Shown piece after piece: positions 32,890-44,083 of a DNA stretch of 64,000 nt (positions within the stretch are counted from its first letter, which is position 1; every line of letters begins with the position of its first letter). The notes under the pieces are model-generated. The model did not search any database. It was given only the letters and a program-made list of their open reading frames with translations, and was not told the DNA's origin. Made by a program: the position numbers and the translations under genes. Source of the DNA: Phenylobacterium sp. (lineage in GTDB: Bacteria > Pseudomonadota > Alphaproteobacteria > Caulobacterales > Caulobacteraceae); assembly GCF_016124325.1 (NCBI RefSeq), contig NZ_WGNY01000044.1, positions 26,491 to 90,490 of the forward strand. Reading direction: 5' to 3'.

Positions 32890-33723
32890 GTGAACGGTTT
32901 CAAGATGGCGCTCGGCGCCTGCGCGGCCATGCTGGTCGCAGGACCGGCTGCGGCCGGCACGGTCGAACTCAGCGACTACTATTTCGTCCGACCCTACGTG
33001 GACGCGGGCGGCACGACGCTGGACGGGATCCAGGAGAACGGGGCGACCTCGGACTCGCGCAACATCGGCAGCGACTACCAGTCCAATGTCGATCTCGCGA
33101 CCGGCACGATCCGGATCTATCAGAACACCACCGGCCCGAACGCCAGCGGCCAGGCCCTCGGGGTGTTTGGCGACACGCTCAACTTCACGGGCGGCGACGG
33201 CTCGCTCGTCGACTTCGCCTTCGATTTCGACGGGATCATCAACGCCCCGGCCTGGGACGGAAACGCCAGTTCGTACCTGCAGTACGGCGTCTCCGCGACG
33301 CTCTACGTGTTCGATGCGTCCTCCGAGGCGACCTACGACAACTACACCTCGATCGGCGGCGCGCTGATCTCCCAGTCGGGCTTCTTCAACTTCGCGAAGC
33401 CCACGACCGCCGCGATCGACGAATATTTCGCGCGCAGCCTGTCCGGCAGCGTCGCCGTCACGGGCGACCAGAGCTTCAAGGTGTTCGCCAGCCTCGGCAC
33501 CTTCGTGTCGATCAGCAATCAGCCCGCCACGGTCACGATGGACTTCCTGCACACCGGCGCGATCGGCGTGCAGGCGCCCTCTGGCGTCGACTACAGCTCG
33601 GCCTCGGGCGTGTTCCTGACCGACACCGGCGCCGTGCCCGAGCCGGCCACCTGGGCGGTCATGATCCTGGGCTTCGGTCTCGCGGGCGGGACGCTGCGCC
33701 GCCGACGCGCTATCGTCGCCTGA
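32890..33723 (+). CDS. PEPxxWA-CTERM surface/extracellular protein
   Basis: A 277-residue protein from GTG 32890, chosen because AAAGGAGG lies seven bases upstream; an ATG at 32863 lacks this. It has a signal peptide (1 to about 23, ending GPAAAG), a beta-rich low-cysteine body rich in Ser/Thr/Gly/Asn, and a C-terminal sorting signal VPEPATWAVMILGFGLAGG followed by LRRRR. This is the PEPxxWA type recognised by an exosortase/archaeosortase system. No sortase is in the window. Role unknown; probably exported and anchored or released at the surface. Confidence 0.87.
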   Translation: MNGFKMALGACAAMLVAGPAAAGTVELSDYYFVRPYVDAGGTTLDGIQENGATSDSRNIGSDYQSNVDLATGTIRIYQNTTGPNASGQALGVFGDTLNFTGGDGSLVDFAFDFDGIINAPAWDGNASSYLQYGVSATLYVFDASSEATYDNYTSIGGALISQSGFFNFAKPTTAAIDEYFARSLSGSVAVTGDQSFKVFASLGTFVSISNQPATVTMDFLHTGAIGVQAPSGVDYSSASGVFLTDTGAVPEPATWAVMILGFGLAGGTLRRRRAIVA

Positions 33724-33756
33724 CGCGCTCTAGGCGCCGCCGCCGCATCTCCCTAG

Positions 33757-33778
33757 CCTCCCCGGCAAAACGGGGAGG
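33757..33778 (+). promoter_or_regulatory. Hairpin that includes the ribosome-binding site
   Basis: CCTCCCCG-GCAAAA-CGGGGAGG forms an 8-bp stem whose right arm is the Shine-Dalgarno sequence of the serine hydrolase gene (ATG 33784). In the folded RNA the ribosome-binding site would be hidden. It could also be a weak terminator for the PEP-CTERM gene. Confidence 0.5.
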
Positions 33779-33783
33779 AGACC

Positions 33784-34947
33784 ATGCGTATCGTTGCAGG
33801 GATCGCGCTGGCGGCGGCGCTCGCTTCCGCAGGCGGGGCGGCGGCCCAGACCGCGCTCAAGCCGGGCACGCCCTCCGTGCTGGTCTGGACGCCCCAGCAG
33901 CAGAGCGACGGCTACCGCGCGATGGAGACGATCTATCGCGTCAACACCATCCATCGCGGCGAGACGGTCCACGCCCTGCCCAGGGCCGACCGCCAGATTG
34001 ACCCCACCTTCGAGGTGGGCGGCAAGTCCTACACGGTGGACAGCTTCATGGCCGCCAACCGGATGTCGGGCGTTCTGGTGATCAAGGACGGCCGGATCGT
34101 CCTCGAACGCTACGCGATGGGCCGCAAGCCGGACGACCGCTGGACCTCGTTCTCGGTCGCCAAGTCGGTCACCTCCACCCTGGTGGGCGCCGCCATCGCC
34201 GACGGCAAGATCGCCGGTGTGAACGCCCCGGTCGTCGACTACATCCCCGAGCTGAAGGGCTCCGGCTACGACGGCGTCACCGTGCGCCAGCTCCTGATGA
34301 TGAGCTCGGGCGTGAAGTGGAACGAGGACTACGCCGATCCCAAGTCCGACGTCGCCCAGGCCGGGACCGCGATCCTGGAGCCCGGCGTCAATCCGATGGT
34401 GAGCTACATGCGCAAGCTCCCCCGGGCGCACGAACCGGGGACGATCTTCCACTACAACACCGGCGAGACCGACCTCGTCGGCGTGCTGGTCTCCAACGCC
34501 GTCGGCATGAGCCTGTCCGACTACGCTTCGGAGAAGATCTGGAAGCCCTACGGCATGGAGCGCGACGCCGTCTGGATGACCGACCTGGCCGGCCACGAGC
34601 GCGGCGGCTGCTGCATCTCCATGACGCTGCGCGACTATGGCCGCGTGGGCCAGTTCATCCTCGACGGCGGCGTGGCGGGCGGCAAGCGCATCCTGCCCGA
34701 GGGCTGGACCGCCGAGGCCACGAGCAAGCAGATCGACAACGGGTCCGGCGGCTACGGCTATTTCTGGTGGATGGTTCCGGGCGGCTACCAGGCCGCCGGC
34801 ATCTTCGGCCAGTCGATCACTACCTATCCCAAGGATCGCGTGATCGTCGTCACCAACGCCGCCTGGCCCCAGGCCGACGCCGACGCCGCATGGATCGCGC
34901 TCGGCGCCTTCGACGAGGCGATGCGGGCGGCCGCGACGGGCGGCTGA
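33784..34947 (+). CDS. Secreted serine hydrolase (beta-lactamase class C/esterase family)
   Basis: A 387-residue protein with a signal peptide (1-22, cleavage after AAAQ). The active-site motif SVAK (Ser124, Lys127) lies in TSFSVAKSVTS, the YNTGE segment around HYNTGETD is the probable tyrosine motif, and GYGYFWWM fits the C-terminal beta-lactamase-like fold. It is more likely an esterase or D-aminopeptidase-like hydrolase than a true beta-lactamase. Probably periplasmic; substrate unknown. Confidence 0.87.
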   Translation: MRIVAGIALAAALASAGGAAAQTALKPGTPSVLVWTPQQQSDGYRAMETIYRVNTIHRGETVHALPRADRQIDPTFEVGGKSYTVDSFMAANRMSGVLVIKDGRIVLERYAMGRKPDDRWTSFSVAKSVTSTLVGAAIADGKIAGVNAPVVDYIPELKGSGYDGVTVRQLLMMSSGVKWNEDYADPKSDVAQAGTAILEPGVNPMVSYMRKLPRAHEPGTIFHYNTGETDLVGVLVSNAVGMSLSDYASEKIWKPYGMERDAVWMTDLAGHERGGCCISMTLRDYGRVGQFILDGGVAGGKRILPEGWTAEATSKQIDNGSGGYGYFWWMVPGGYQAAGIFGQSITTYPKDRVIVVTNAAWPQADADAAWIALGAFDEAMRAAATGG

Positions 34948-34975
34948 ACCGGTATCCACTTCACCCTGACGGGCT

Positions 34976-35194
34976 CTAGGCGGCGCTGCGCCAGCGGAAG
35001 CGTTCGAGCGGCAATTCCTGGATCGGGTGGCGCTCGTCCGCCAGCCGGACCCAGCGGCCCTCGACGGCCAGCACGCGATAGATCGGCATGCCGCCGGCCT
35101 CGGTGGAAACGAAGTCGCCCACCTCCACCGGCCGCTCGGCGGAGGGGTCCAGCAGGGTCCATTCCAGGTGATGCGGGGCGCTCTCGGCGTTCAT
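34976..35194 (-). CDS. Small uncharacterised protein
   Basis: A 72-residue protein with ribosome-binding site ACGAGG about six bases before ATG 35194. The sequence (VEVGDFVSTEAGGMPIYRVL, WVRLADERHPIQELPL) suggests a single small beta-barrel. No signal peptide or membrane segment is present and no family is recognised. It lies convergent to the serine hydrolase gene, 28 bp from its stop. Confidence 0.65.
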   Translation of the reverse strand: MNAESAPHHLEWTLLDPSAERPVEVGDFVSTEAGGMPIYRVLAVEGRWVRLADERHPIQELPLERFRWRSAA

Positions 35195-35286
35195 GGCGAA
35201 CCTCGTCTTCCGCCCGCATGGCGGATCGAGGGCGAGAATGCGTCAATCCGGCTGAGAAGCGGCTGAGGCGCGCGTTCAGGCGGGGT

Positions 35287-36894
<1,608 letters not shown>

Positions 36895-36895
36895 C

Positions 36896-37747
36896 TCAGC
36901 GCCTCCGGTCCAGCCGCGGGTCGAGCAGGTCGCGCAGGCCGTCGCCCAGCAGGTTGAGCCCCAGCACGCTCACCACGATCGCCAGGCCGGGGAAGATCGC
37001 CAGCCAGGGCGCGAAGCCGATCATGGTTTGGGCGTCGTTCAGCATGCGCCCCCACGACGGCGTCGGCGGCTGGGCGCCCAGGCCCACGTACGAGAGCGCC
37101 GCCTCGGCCAGCACGCCCATGGAGAACTGGATGGCCCCCTGCACGATCAACAGGCTGGCGATGTTGGGCAGGATGTGCTGCGCCGAGATCAGCCCCGGCC
37201 CCTTGCCCGCCACCCGCGCCGCCAGCACGTAGTCGCGGCTCCACAGCGACAGGGCCGCCCCGCGCGCCACCCGGGCGAAGACCGGGATGTTGAAGACGCC
37301 GATGGCGATGATGGCGTTGATCGCGCCCGGCCCGGCCACCGCCGTGATCATGATCGCCAACAGCAGCGACGGGAAGGCGAAGACGAGGTCGGCGCCGCGC
37401 ATGATCGCCTCGTCGGCCAGGCCGCGCCGGGCGGCCGCCAGCAGGCCCAGCGGCGTGCCCAGCAGCAGGCCGACGCCCGCGGCCACCACCGCCACCGCCA
37501 GCGAGTTGCGCGCGCCCACCAGGATCATCGAGGCCACGTCGCGGCCGAAGTGGTCGGTGCCCAGCCAATGCGCGGCCGAGGGCGGCTGCAGCCTGTGGGC
37601 CACGTCGAGCACGGCGGTCGGATACGGCGTCCAGACGTAGGAGCCCAGCGCCGCCAGCACGAAGAGGCCGGTGATCGTCCCGCCCAGCACCAGCGCCGGG
37701 GTCGCGCGCCGCGAGGCCGCCGGGGAGGAGGAAGCCGCCACGCTCAT
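36896..37747 (-). CDS. Peptide-type ABC transporter permease, DppC-like
   Basis: A 283-residue inner-membrane protein from ATG 37747, in an ATGA overlap with the binding-protein/permease gene. It has about six transmembrane helices, an N-terminal OppC-type region (HWLGTDHFGRDVASMILVGARNSL) and the BPD_transp_1 EAA loop (RDYVLAARVAGKGPGLISAQHILPN) that docks onto the ATPase. It pairs with the DppB-like half of the upstream fusion to form the translocation pore. Confidence 0.92.
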   Translation of the reverse strand: MSVAASSSPAASRRATPALVLGGTITGLFVLAALGSYVWTPYPTAVLDVAHRLQPPSAAHWLGTDHFGRDVASMILVGARNSLAVAVVAAGVGLLLGTPLGLLAAARRGLADEAIMRGADLVFAFPSLLLAIMITAVAGPGAINAIIAIGVFNIPVFARVARGAALSLWSRDYVLAARVAGKGPGLISAQHILPNIASLLIVQGAIQFSMGVLAEAALSYVGLGAQPPTPSWGRMLNDAQTMIGFAPWLAIFPGLAIVVSVLGLNLLGDGLRDLLDPRLDRRR

Positions 37748-40320
37748 GCCGACCGCCCGCGGATGCGCGGGTCGACCGCGGCGTAGCCCAGCTCGACCAG
37801 GAAGGTGACGCTGACCACCGCGAACACCAGCAGCACGACCACGCCCTGCACGACGATCAGGTCGCGCTGGGTGATGGCCTGGAAGACGAGCCGGCCCAGG
37901 CCGGGCAGGAAGAACACGTTCTCCACGATCACCGCCCCGGCCAGCAGGAACGAGAACTGCAGCCCCACGATGGTCAGGGTGGGCACCAGCGCGTTGCGCA
38001 GCGCGTGGCGGTAGACCACCTGCCCGTCGCTCAGCCCCGCCGCGCGGGCGGTGCGGACATAGTCCTCGCCCAGGGTGTCGATCAGGGCCGAGCGCAGCAC
38101 CCGCGCCAGGATCGCCGCCTGCGGCAGGGCCAGCGCCACGACGGGCAGGATCAGCGCCTTCAGCGCCGGCCACACGCCCGCCTGCCAGCCCGGGAAGCCG
38201 CCGGCCGGCAGCAGCCGCGCGCCCACCGCAAACACCAGCACCAGCAGCATGGCGAACCAGAAGTTGGGCAGCGCCATGAACACCTGCGCCAGGCCCATGG
38301 AGACCGCGTCGGCCGCGCTCCCGCGGCGTCGCCCGGCGAACACGCCCACCGGCAGGGCCACCGCCACCGCCAGCAGCAGCGACAGAACCGCCAGCGGCAG
38401 CGAAACGGCGATCCGCTCGCCGATGAGCTGGGCCACGGGGACGCGGTAGGTGTAGCTGACCCCGAAGTCGCCGTGCGCCAGCCCCGCGATCCAGCGCAGG
38501 TAGCGTTCGGCCAGCGGCTGATCGAGCCCCATCTGCCCGCGCAGCGCCGCCAGCGCCTCGGGGTTGGCGTTCAGCCCCATCATGTAGGCCGCCGGATCAC
38601 CCGGCAGCACCTGGATCAGGGCGAAGACGATCACGCTGGCCGCCAGGAAGGTGAGCGCCAGCGCCAGGAGCCGCCCGGCCACGTAGCGCGGCCCCAGCTT
38701 GACCAGCGCCAGGCCCACCACCGCCGCCGCGGCCAGCGCCGCCCACAGCCCGCCGCGCCCGCCGCCGGCCGCCTGCCCGCCCCCCGCCGCCGAGGCGCCC
38801 GCGCCGCCGCGGCCGTCGTCGAACCAGGCCTCGGTGACCACGTTCGACTGCACCGGCCGGTCGCGCCACAGGCCATGGAGGTGAGCGTCCCACACGCCGA
38901 GCTGCGGGAACTCGAACAGGAAGACGTTCACCGAGTCCTCGGCGATCTTCCGCTGGATGGCCTTGAGCAGCGTCGAGCGCGTGGCCGGGTCGGTGGCCAG
39001 GTTGAGCTGCGCCAGCAGGTCGTCGAAGGCGGCGCTGCGATAGCCGAAATAGTAGTCCCGCCCGTAGATGTCGTAGTCCATCGGCTCCGTGTGCGAGACG
39101 ATGGTCATGTCGAAGTTCTTGTTCTTCAGCACCTGGTCCAGCCACTGGGACCACTCCAGGTTCTCGATGGTCACCTTCACGCCCGCCTGGGCCAGCTGGG
39201 CGGCGATGATCTCGCCCGAGCGGCGCGCGTAGCTGGGCGGCGGCAGCTTCAGGGTCGCCGAGAAACCGTTCGGGTAGCCGGCTTCGGCCAGCAGCGCCTT
39301 CGCACGCGCCACGTCATGCGGATAGAGGCCGGTCAGGTCGACGTAGTCGGGATCGGTCGGCGGGAAGTGGCTGCCGATCGGCTGGCCGTAGCCGAACATG
39401 GCGCCCTGCAGCACCGCCTTGCGGTCGACCGCGTAGGCCAGCGCCCGGCGGACCTTCAAGTCGTTGAACGGCGGCTTGGCGTTGTTCAGCGCCAGGATCG
39501 TCTCGCCCTCGGTCGAGCCCACCACCACCTTGAACCGCGGGTCGCGCTTGAACTCGGCCAGGTTCTCCGGCGCCGGGAAGTTGGGATAGGCGTCGATGGC
39601 CCCCGACTTCAGCGCCGCATAGGCCGCCGTCGGGTCGGCGATGAAGCGGAACACCACCTTGGCCAGCCGGGGCTTCGGACCCCAGTAGCCGGCCCAGCGC
39701 TCCAGCGTGATCGAATCCCCCCGTCGCCAGTCGGCGAACCGGAACGGGCCGGTGCCGACCGGGTGCGCGGCCTCGTCGGCGACCGACTTGGGCGAGACCA
39801 TCACCGCGTCGCCCCAGCCCAGCACGTGGATCAGCGAACTGGACGCATGGCTCAGCACCAGCCGCACGGTCAGGGGATCGACCACCTCCACCTGCGCGAT
39901 GGGGGCGAAATAGTCCTTCTGGGCGTTGGCGCTGTCGGGCGCCCGGGCGCGGTCCAGAGAGAACTTCACCACCGAGGCGTCGAAGGGCGAGCCGTCCTGG
40001 AAGCGCACGCCCGCGCGCAGGTGGAAGAGATAGATCCGCCCGTCCGGCGAGACCTCCCACGACTCCGCCAGCGCCGGCTCCACCCGGCCCGTGGGCTCGA
40101 TCCGCACCAGCCCCTCGAAGACGTTGCCGTAGACCACCTCGTCGATGGCGGCCGCCGCCCCGGCCGTGGGGTCGAGGTTGGGCGGCTCCAGCGGCATGGC
40201 CAGCCGCAGCACGTCGCGCGCCTGGGCCGCGCCCGCCCCCGCGAGCGCGAAGGCCAGGGCGAACGCGGACACCAGGGCGATCAGCGCCAGGAAGCCGGGA
40301 AGGCCGCTCCGTCGCGCCAC
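37744..40320 (-). CDS. Fusion of peptide-binding protein (SBP_bac_5) and DppB-like permease
   Basis: An 858-residue single open frame. Residues 1-35 are a signal sequence; 36 to about 500 form a family 5 solute-binding protein (LRLAMPLEPPNLDPTAG, GTGPFRFADW, VRRALAYAVDRKAVL). A Gly/Ala-rich linker (about 510-530) and one extra membrane helix connect to a complete DppB-type permease (about 550-858: IQVLPGDPAAYMMGL, LGEDYVRTARAAGLSDGQVV). The binding domain would be tethered to the membrane facing the periplasm. Tethering of this kind is known for other ABC importers but is unusual for the Dpp/Opp family. No frameshift or stop separates the parts. Confidence 0.9.
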   Translation of the reverse strand: MARRSGLPGFLALIALVSAFALAFALAGAGAAQARDVLRLAMPLEPPNLDPTAGAAAAIDEVVYGNVFEGLVRIEPTGRVEPALAESWEVSPDGRIYLFHLRAGVRFQDGSPFDASVVKFSLDRARAPDSANAQKDYFAPIAQVEVVDPLTVRLVLSHASSSLIHVLGWGDAVMVSPKSVADEAAHPVGTGPFRFADWRRGDSITLERWAGYWGPKPRLAKVVFRFIADPTAAYAALKSGAIDAYPNFPAPENLAEFKRDPRFKVVVGSTEGETILALNNAKPPFNDLKVRRALAYAVDRKAVLQGAMFGYGQPIGSHFPPTDPDYVDLTGLYPHDVARAKALLAEAGYPNGFSATLKLPPPSYARRSGEIIAAQLAQAGVKVTIENLEWSQWLDQVLKNKNFDMTIVSHTEPMDYDIYGRDYYFGYRSAAFDDLLAQLNLATDPATRSTLLKAIQRKIAEDSVNVFLFEFPQLGVWDAHLHGLWRDRPVQSNVVTEAWFDDGRGGAGASAAGGGQAAGGGRGGLWAALAAAAVVGLALVKLGPRYVAGRLLALALTFLAASVIVFALIQVLPGDPAAYMMGLNANPEALAALRGQMGLDQPLAERYLRWIAGLAHGDFGVSYTYRVPVAQLIGERIAVSLPLAVLSLLLAVAVALPVGVFAGRRRGSAADAVSMGLAQVFMALPNFWFAMLLVLVFAVGARLLPAGGFPGWQAGVWPALKALILPVVALALPQAAILARVLRSALIDTLGEDYVRTARAAGLSDGQVVYRHALRNALVPTLTIVGLQFSFLLAGAVIVENVFFLPGLGRLVFQAITQRDLIVVQGVVVLLVFAVVSVTFLVELGYAAVDPRIRGRSA

Positions 40321-40327
40321 GTGGGGG

Positions 40328-41647
40328 TCAGGCCTGCCGCGTCAGCAGCGCGTAGGCCGACAGCGCCATCACCTTGGCCGAGCTCACCATGTCGTCGATG
40401 CCGACGTACTCGTCGGGCTGGTGGGCGAGATCGAGGATGCCGGGGCCGTAGGCGATGCAGTCGCGCAGGCGGCCGATCCGGTCGATGTGCTTCTGGTCGT
40501 AGGTGCCCGGCGAGCAGACGATCTGGGCGGGCTTGTCCAGCACCTGCTCCACCGCCTCGCAGGTGAAACGCACCACCGGCCGGTCGGGCTCGGTCATCGA
40601 CGGGCGCACCTCGAACAGGTCGCGGATCTTGTAGCGGAAGCCGGGCCGCGTCTGGGCCAGGCCGTCGAGCAGGTTGTGGATGCCCGCCTTCACCTCCTCG
40701 AGGTCCTCCTCGATCAGCAGGCGGCGGTCCAGCACGATGCGGCAGCTGTCGGCCACCACGGGCGCGGGCAGGCCCGTGCCGGTCACGTCCGGCTGGCCGC
40801 CGTGGAGCGAGTTGATGTTGAGCGTCGGCGTGCGCGCGCCCTCCGGGACGACGGGCATCGCCGTGTCCAGATTGCCGAGCTGCGGATAGATGCGCCGCTC
40901 CAGCTCGTCGATGAACGCGCCCATGTGGCGGATGGCGTTGTCGCCCAGGAACGGCATCGAACCGTGGGCGATGCGGCCCTCGGTGGTGATCTCGCTCCAC
41001 CAGACCCCGCGGTGGCCGATGCAGACCCGGTCCACGTTCAGCGGCTCGGGGATGATCACGTGGTCCACGCGCGGCTTTGAGAACCAGCCCCGCTCGGCCA
41101 GCCAGGCCACGCCGCCGTAGCCGCCGCTCTCCTCGTCGGCCGTGCCGGAGATCTCCAGCGCCCCCGGCAGCGGGACGCCGGAATCGATCAGCGCCTCCAC
41201 CGCGATCACCGAGGCCGCCAGCCCGCCCTTCATGTCGCAGGCGCCGCGGCCGTAGACCCGGCCGTCCTTCACCACGCCTTCGAACGGCGGCACGGTCCAG
41301 CCGTCGCCGGCCTCCACCACGTCGATGTGGCTGTTGAAATGCACGCAGGGGCCCGGCGAGGCGCCCTCCCAGCGGGCGATGACGTTGATGCGCGGGTGCT
41401 CGTCGGTGTCGCCCGGCGAGCCCTCGGCGCGGACGTACTCCACCGCGAAGCCGCGCTTCCTCAGGCGCTCGCCGAGATATTCCGCGCAGGGCCGGTAGGC
41501 GTCGCCCGGCGGATTGACCGTCGGAAACCGGATCAGGTCGCGGGTGAGCGCGACGAGCTCGTCGGCCCGGCCCTCGATCGCCGAGAGCAGGGCGTCCTCG
41601 CGGGGATGGGCGGCGGGCTTCGCCGCGGCGCTGGTAACAGGGCTCAT
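40328..41647 (-). CDS. ArgE/DapE-family M20 deacylase or dipeptidase
   Basis: A 439-residue protein with M20 metallopeptidase motifs: metal-site His and the Asp two residues on in HFNSHIDVVEAGDGW, bridging Asp in GRGACDMKGG, catalytic/metal Glu pair in TADEESGG, plus the dimerisation domain and a C-terminal His (GTYDQKHIDRIG). It likely cleaves an N-acyl amino acid or small peptide. It lies 7 bp upstream of the binding-protein/permease fusion in the same direction, which suggests it processes the imported compound or its derivative. Confidence 0.9.
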   Translation of the reverse strand: MSPVTSAAAKPAAHPREDALLSAIEGRADELVALTRDLIRFPTVNPPGDAYRPCAEYLGERLRKRGFAVEYVRAEGSPGDTDEHPRINVIARWEGASPGPCVHFNSHIDVVEAGDGWTVPPFEGVVKDGRVYGRGACDMKGGLAASVIAVEALIDSGVPLPGALEISGTADEESGGYGGVAWLAERGWFSKPRVDHVIIPEPLNVDRVCIGHRGVWWSEITTEGRIAHGSMPFLGDNAIRHMGAFIDELERRIYPQLGNLDTAMPVVPEGARTPTLNINSLHGGQPDVTGTGLPAPVVADSCRIVLDRRLLIEEDLEEVKAGIHNLLDGLAQTRPGFRYKIRDLFEVRPSMTEPDRPVVRFTCEAVEQVLDKPAQIVCSPGTYDQKHIDRIGRLRDCIAYGPGILDLAHQPDEYVGIDDMVSSAKVMALSAYALLTRQA

Positions 41648-41682
41648 CGGAACACCACTCGCATCTCGTCTTCGCGCGCCGG

Positions 41683-43010
<1,328 letters not shown>

Positions 43011-43014
<4 letters not shown>

Positions 43015-43991
43015 GCCGGCTCCTTCGCAGCGGACGCCTCGACCGATTTCAGAAAGGCCGCCACATCCGACGCCGACCTGTCGGGGACGTCCAGTTGCGG
43101 CAGGTGGCCCGCGTCGGGGTAGGTGATGAGCTTGGCGCCCGGAATGGCGGCGGCGAACTTCCGGCCGGCCTCGGGCTGGATGATCACGTCCTGGTCGCCG
43201 TGCAGCACCAGCGTGGGCGCGGCGATCTTGGACAGCACCGCCTCGGTCGCCACGCTGTGCTCGCCCGGCCGCATGCCCATCAGGATGTCGCGGTGGCCCG
43301 GCGCGCGCTGCACCTCCACCCAGCGGTCCACGAACCCGGGCGTGATCAGATCCTTGTGGACCACGTCGGCCTTCAGCGCCGGCCCCGTGATCGGGCGGGT
43401 CTCGAAGTGCTTGAGATAGAAGATGCCAGTGGGCGATTGCAGGATGCGGAAAGCCAGCGGCGGCTTGGTCAGGGTCGAGGCCGGCCAGCCGGCGGCGTCC
43501 ACCAGCACCAGGGCCGAAACCCGCGCCGGATAGCGGCTGGCCACCTGCCAGGCGACCCCGCCGCCCATGGAGTTGCCCACGATGGCGAAGGGCGGAAGGC
43601 CGAGCTTGCCGGCCAGCGCGTCCACCTCGTCGGCGAAGGCGTCGGCGCTGGGCGCGTAGCCGGCCGGCGCGCGGGTCAGCCCATGGCCCGGCAGGTCGAT
43701 GGTGATGACGTGGAAGTCGGGCGAGAGCCGCTCGATCCACGGCTCCCACGTCAGGAACGAGTCGCCGTAGCCGTGCACCAGCATCACCACCGGCTTCGCG
43801 GGGTCGCCGTCGTCGCGATAGTGCATGTGAACGCCGCTGGGCAGGTCGATGAACTTCGAGGTCGGCCGGGCGTATTTCGCCTCCAGCTTGGCGTAGGGGA
43901 TGTCGGCCCGCCACAGCGCCACGCCGGCCACGATGATCAGCAGGATGATCACCCCCAGCGTCACGCCCAGGACCGCCGCCAATCTCGCCAC
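43011..43991 (-). CDS. Membrane-anchored alpha/beta hydrolase
   Basis: A 326-residue protein with an N-terminal transmembrane anchor (about 7-28, LGVTLGVIILLIIVAGVAL), then an alpha/beta hydrolase fold: oxyanion HG in LVHGYGDSFLTWEPW, nucleophile elbow GNSMGGGVAW, probable acid Asp in LHGDQDVIIQPE and catalytic His in DAGHLPQLDVP. It probably faces the periplasm. It is coupled to the aminotransferase by ATGA and is the first gene of the operon running down to 35287. Substrate unknown. Confidence 0.88.
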
Positions 43992-44083
43992 CTGCGATTT
44001 CGCCTCCGAGACGGCGCTCGTTCCCCCGGCGCCCGAACGGCGAGTATAGCCCGCCCGGCGCCGCGCCCAACGGGGTTAAACGC

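Noticed and set aside
33784..34947. Class C beta-lactamase (antibiotic resistance)
   Set aside because: SVAK is present, but the overall pattern fits the broad serine-hydrolase/esterase family; no basis to claim resistance.
38005..40566. An 853-codon plus-strand frame opposite the binding-protein/permease fusion
   Set aside because: Arg/His/Gln-rich shadow sequence without domains; the minus-strand gene is well supported.
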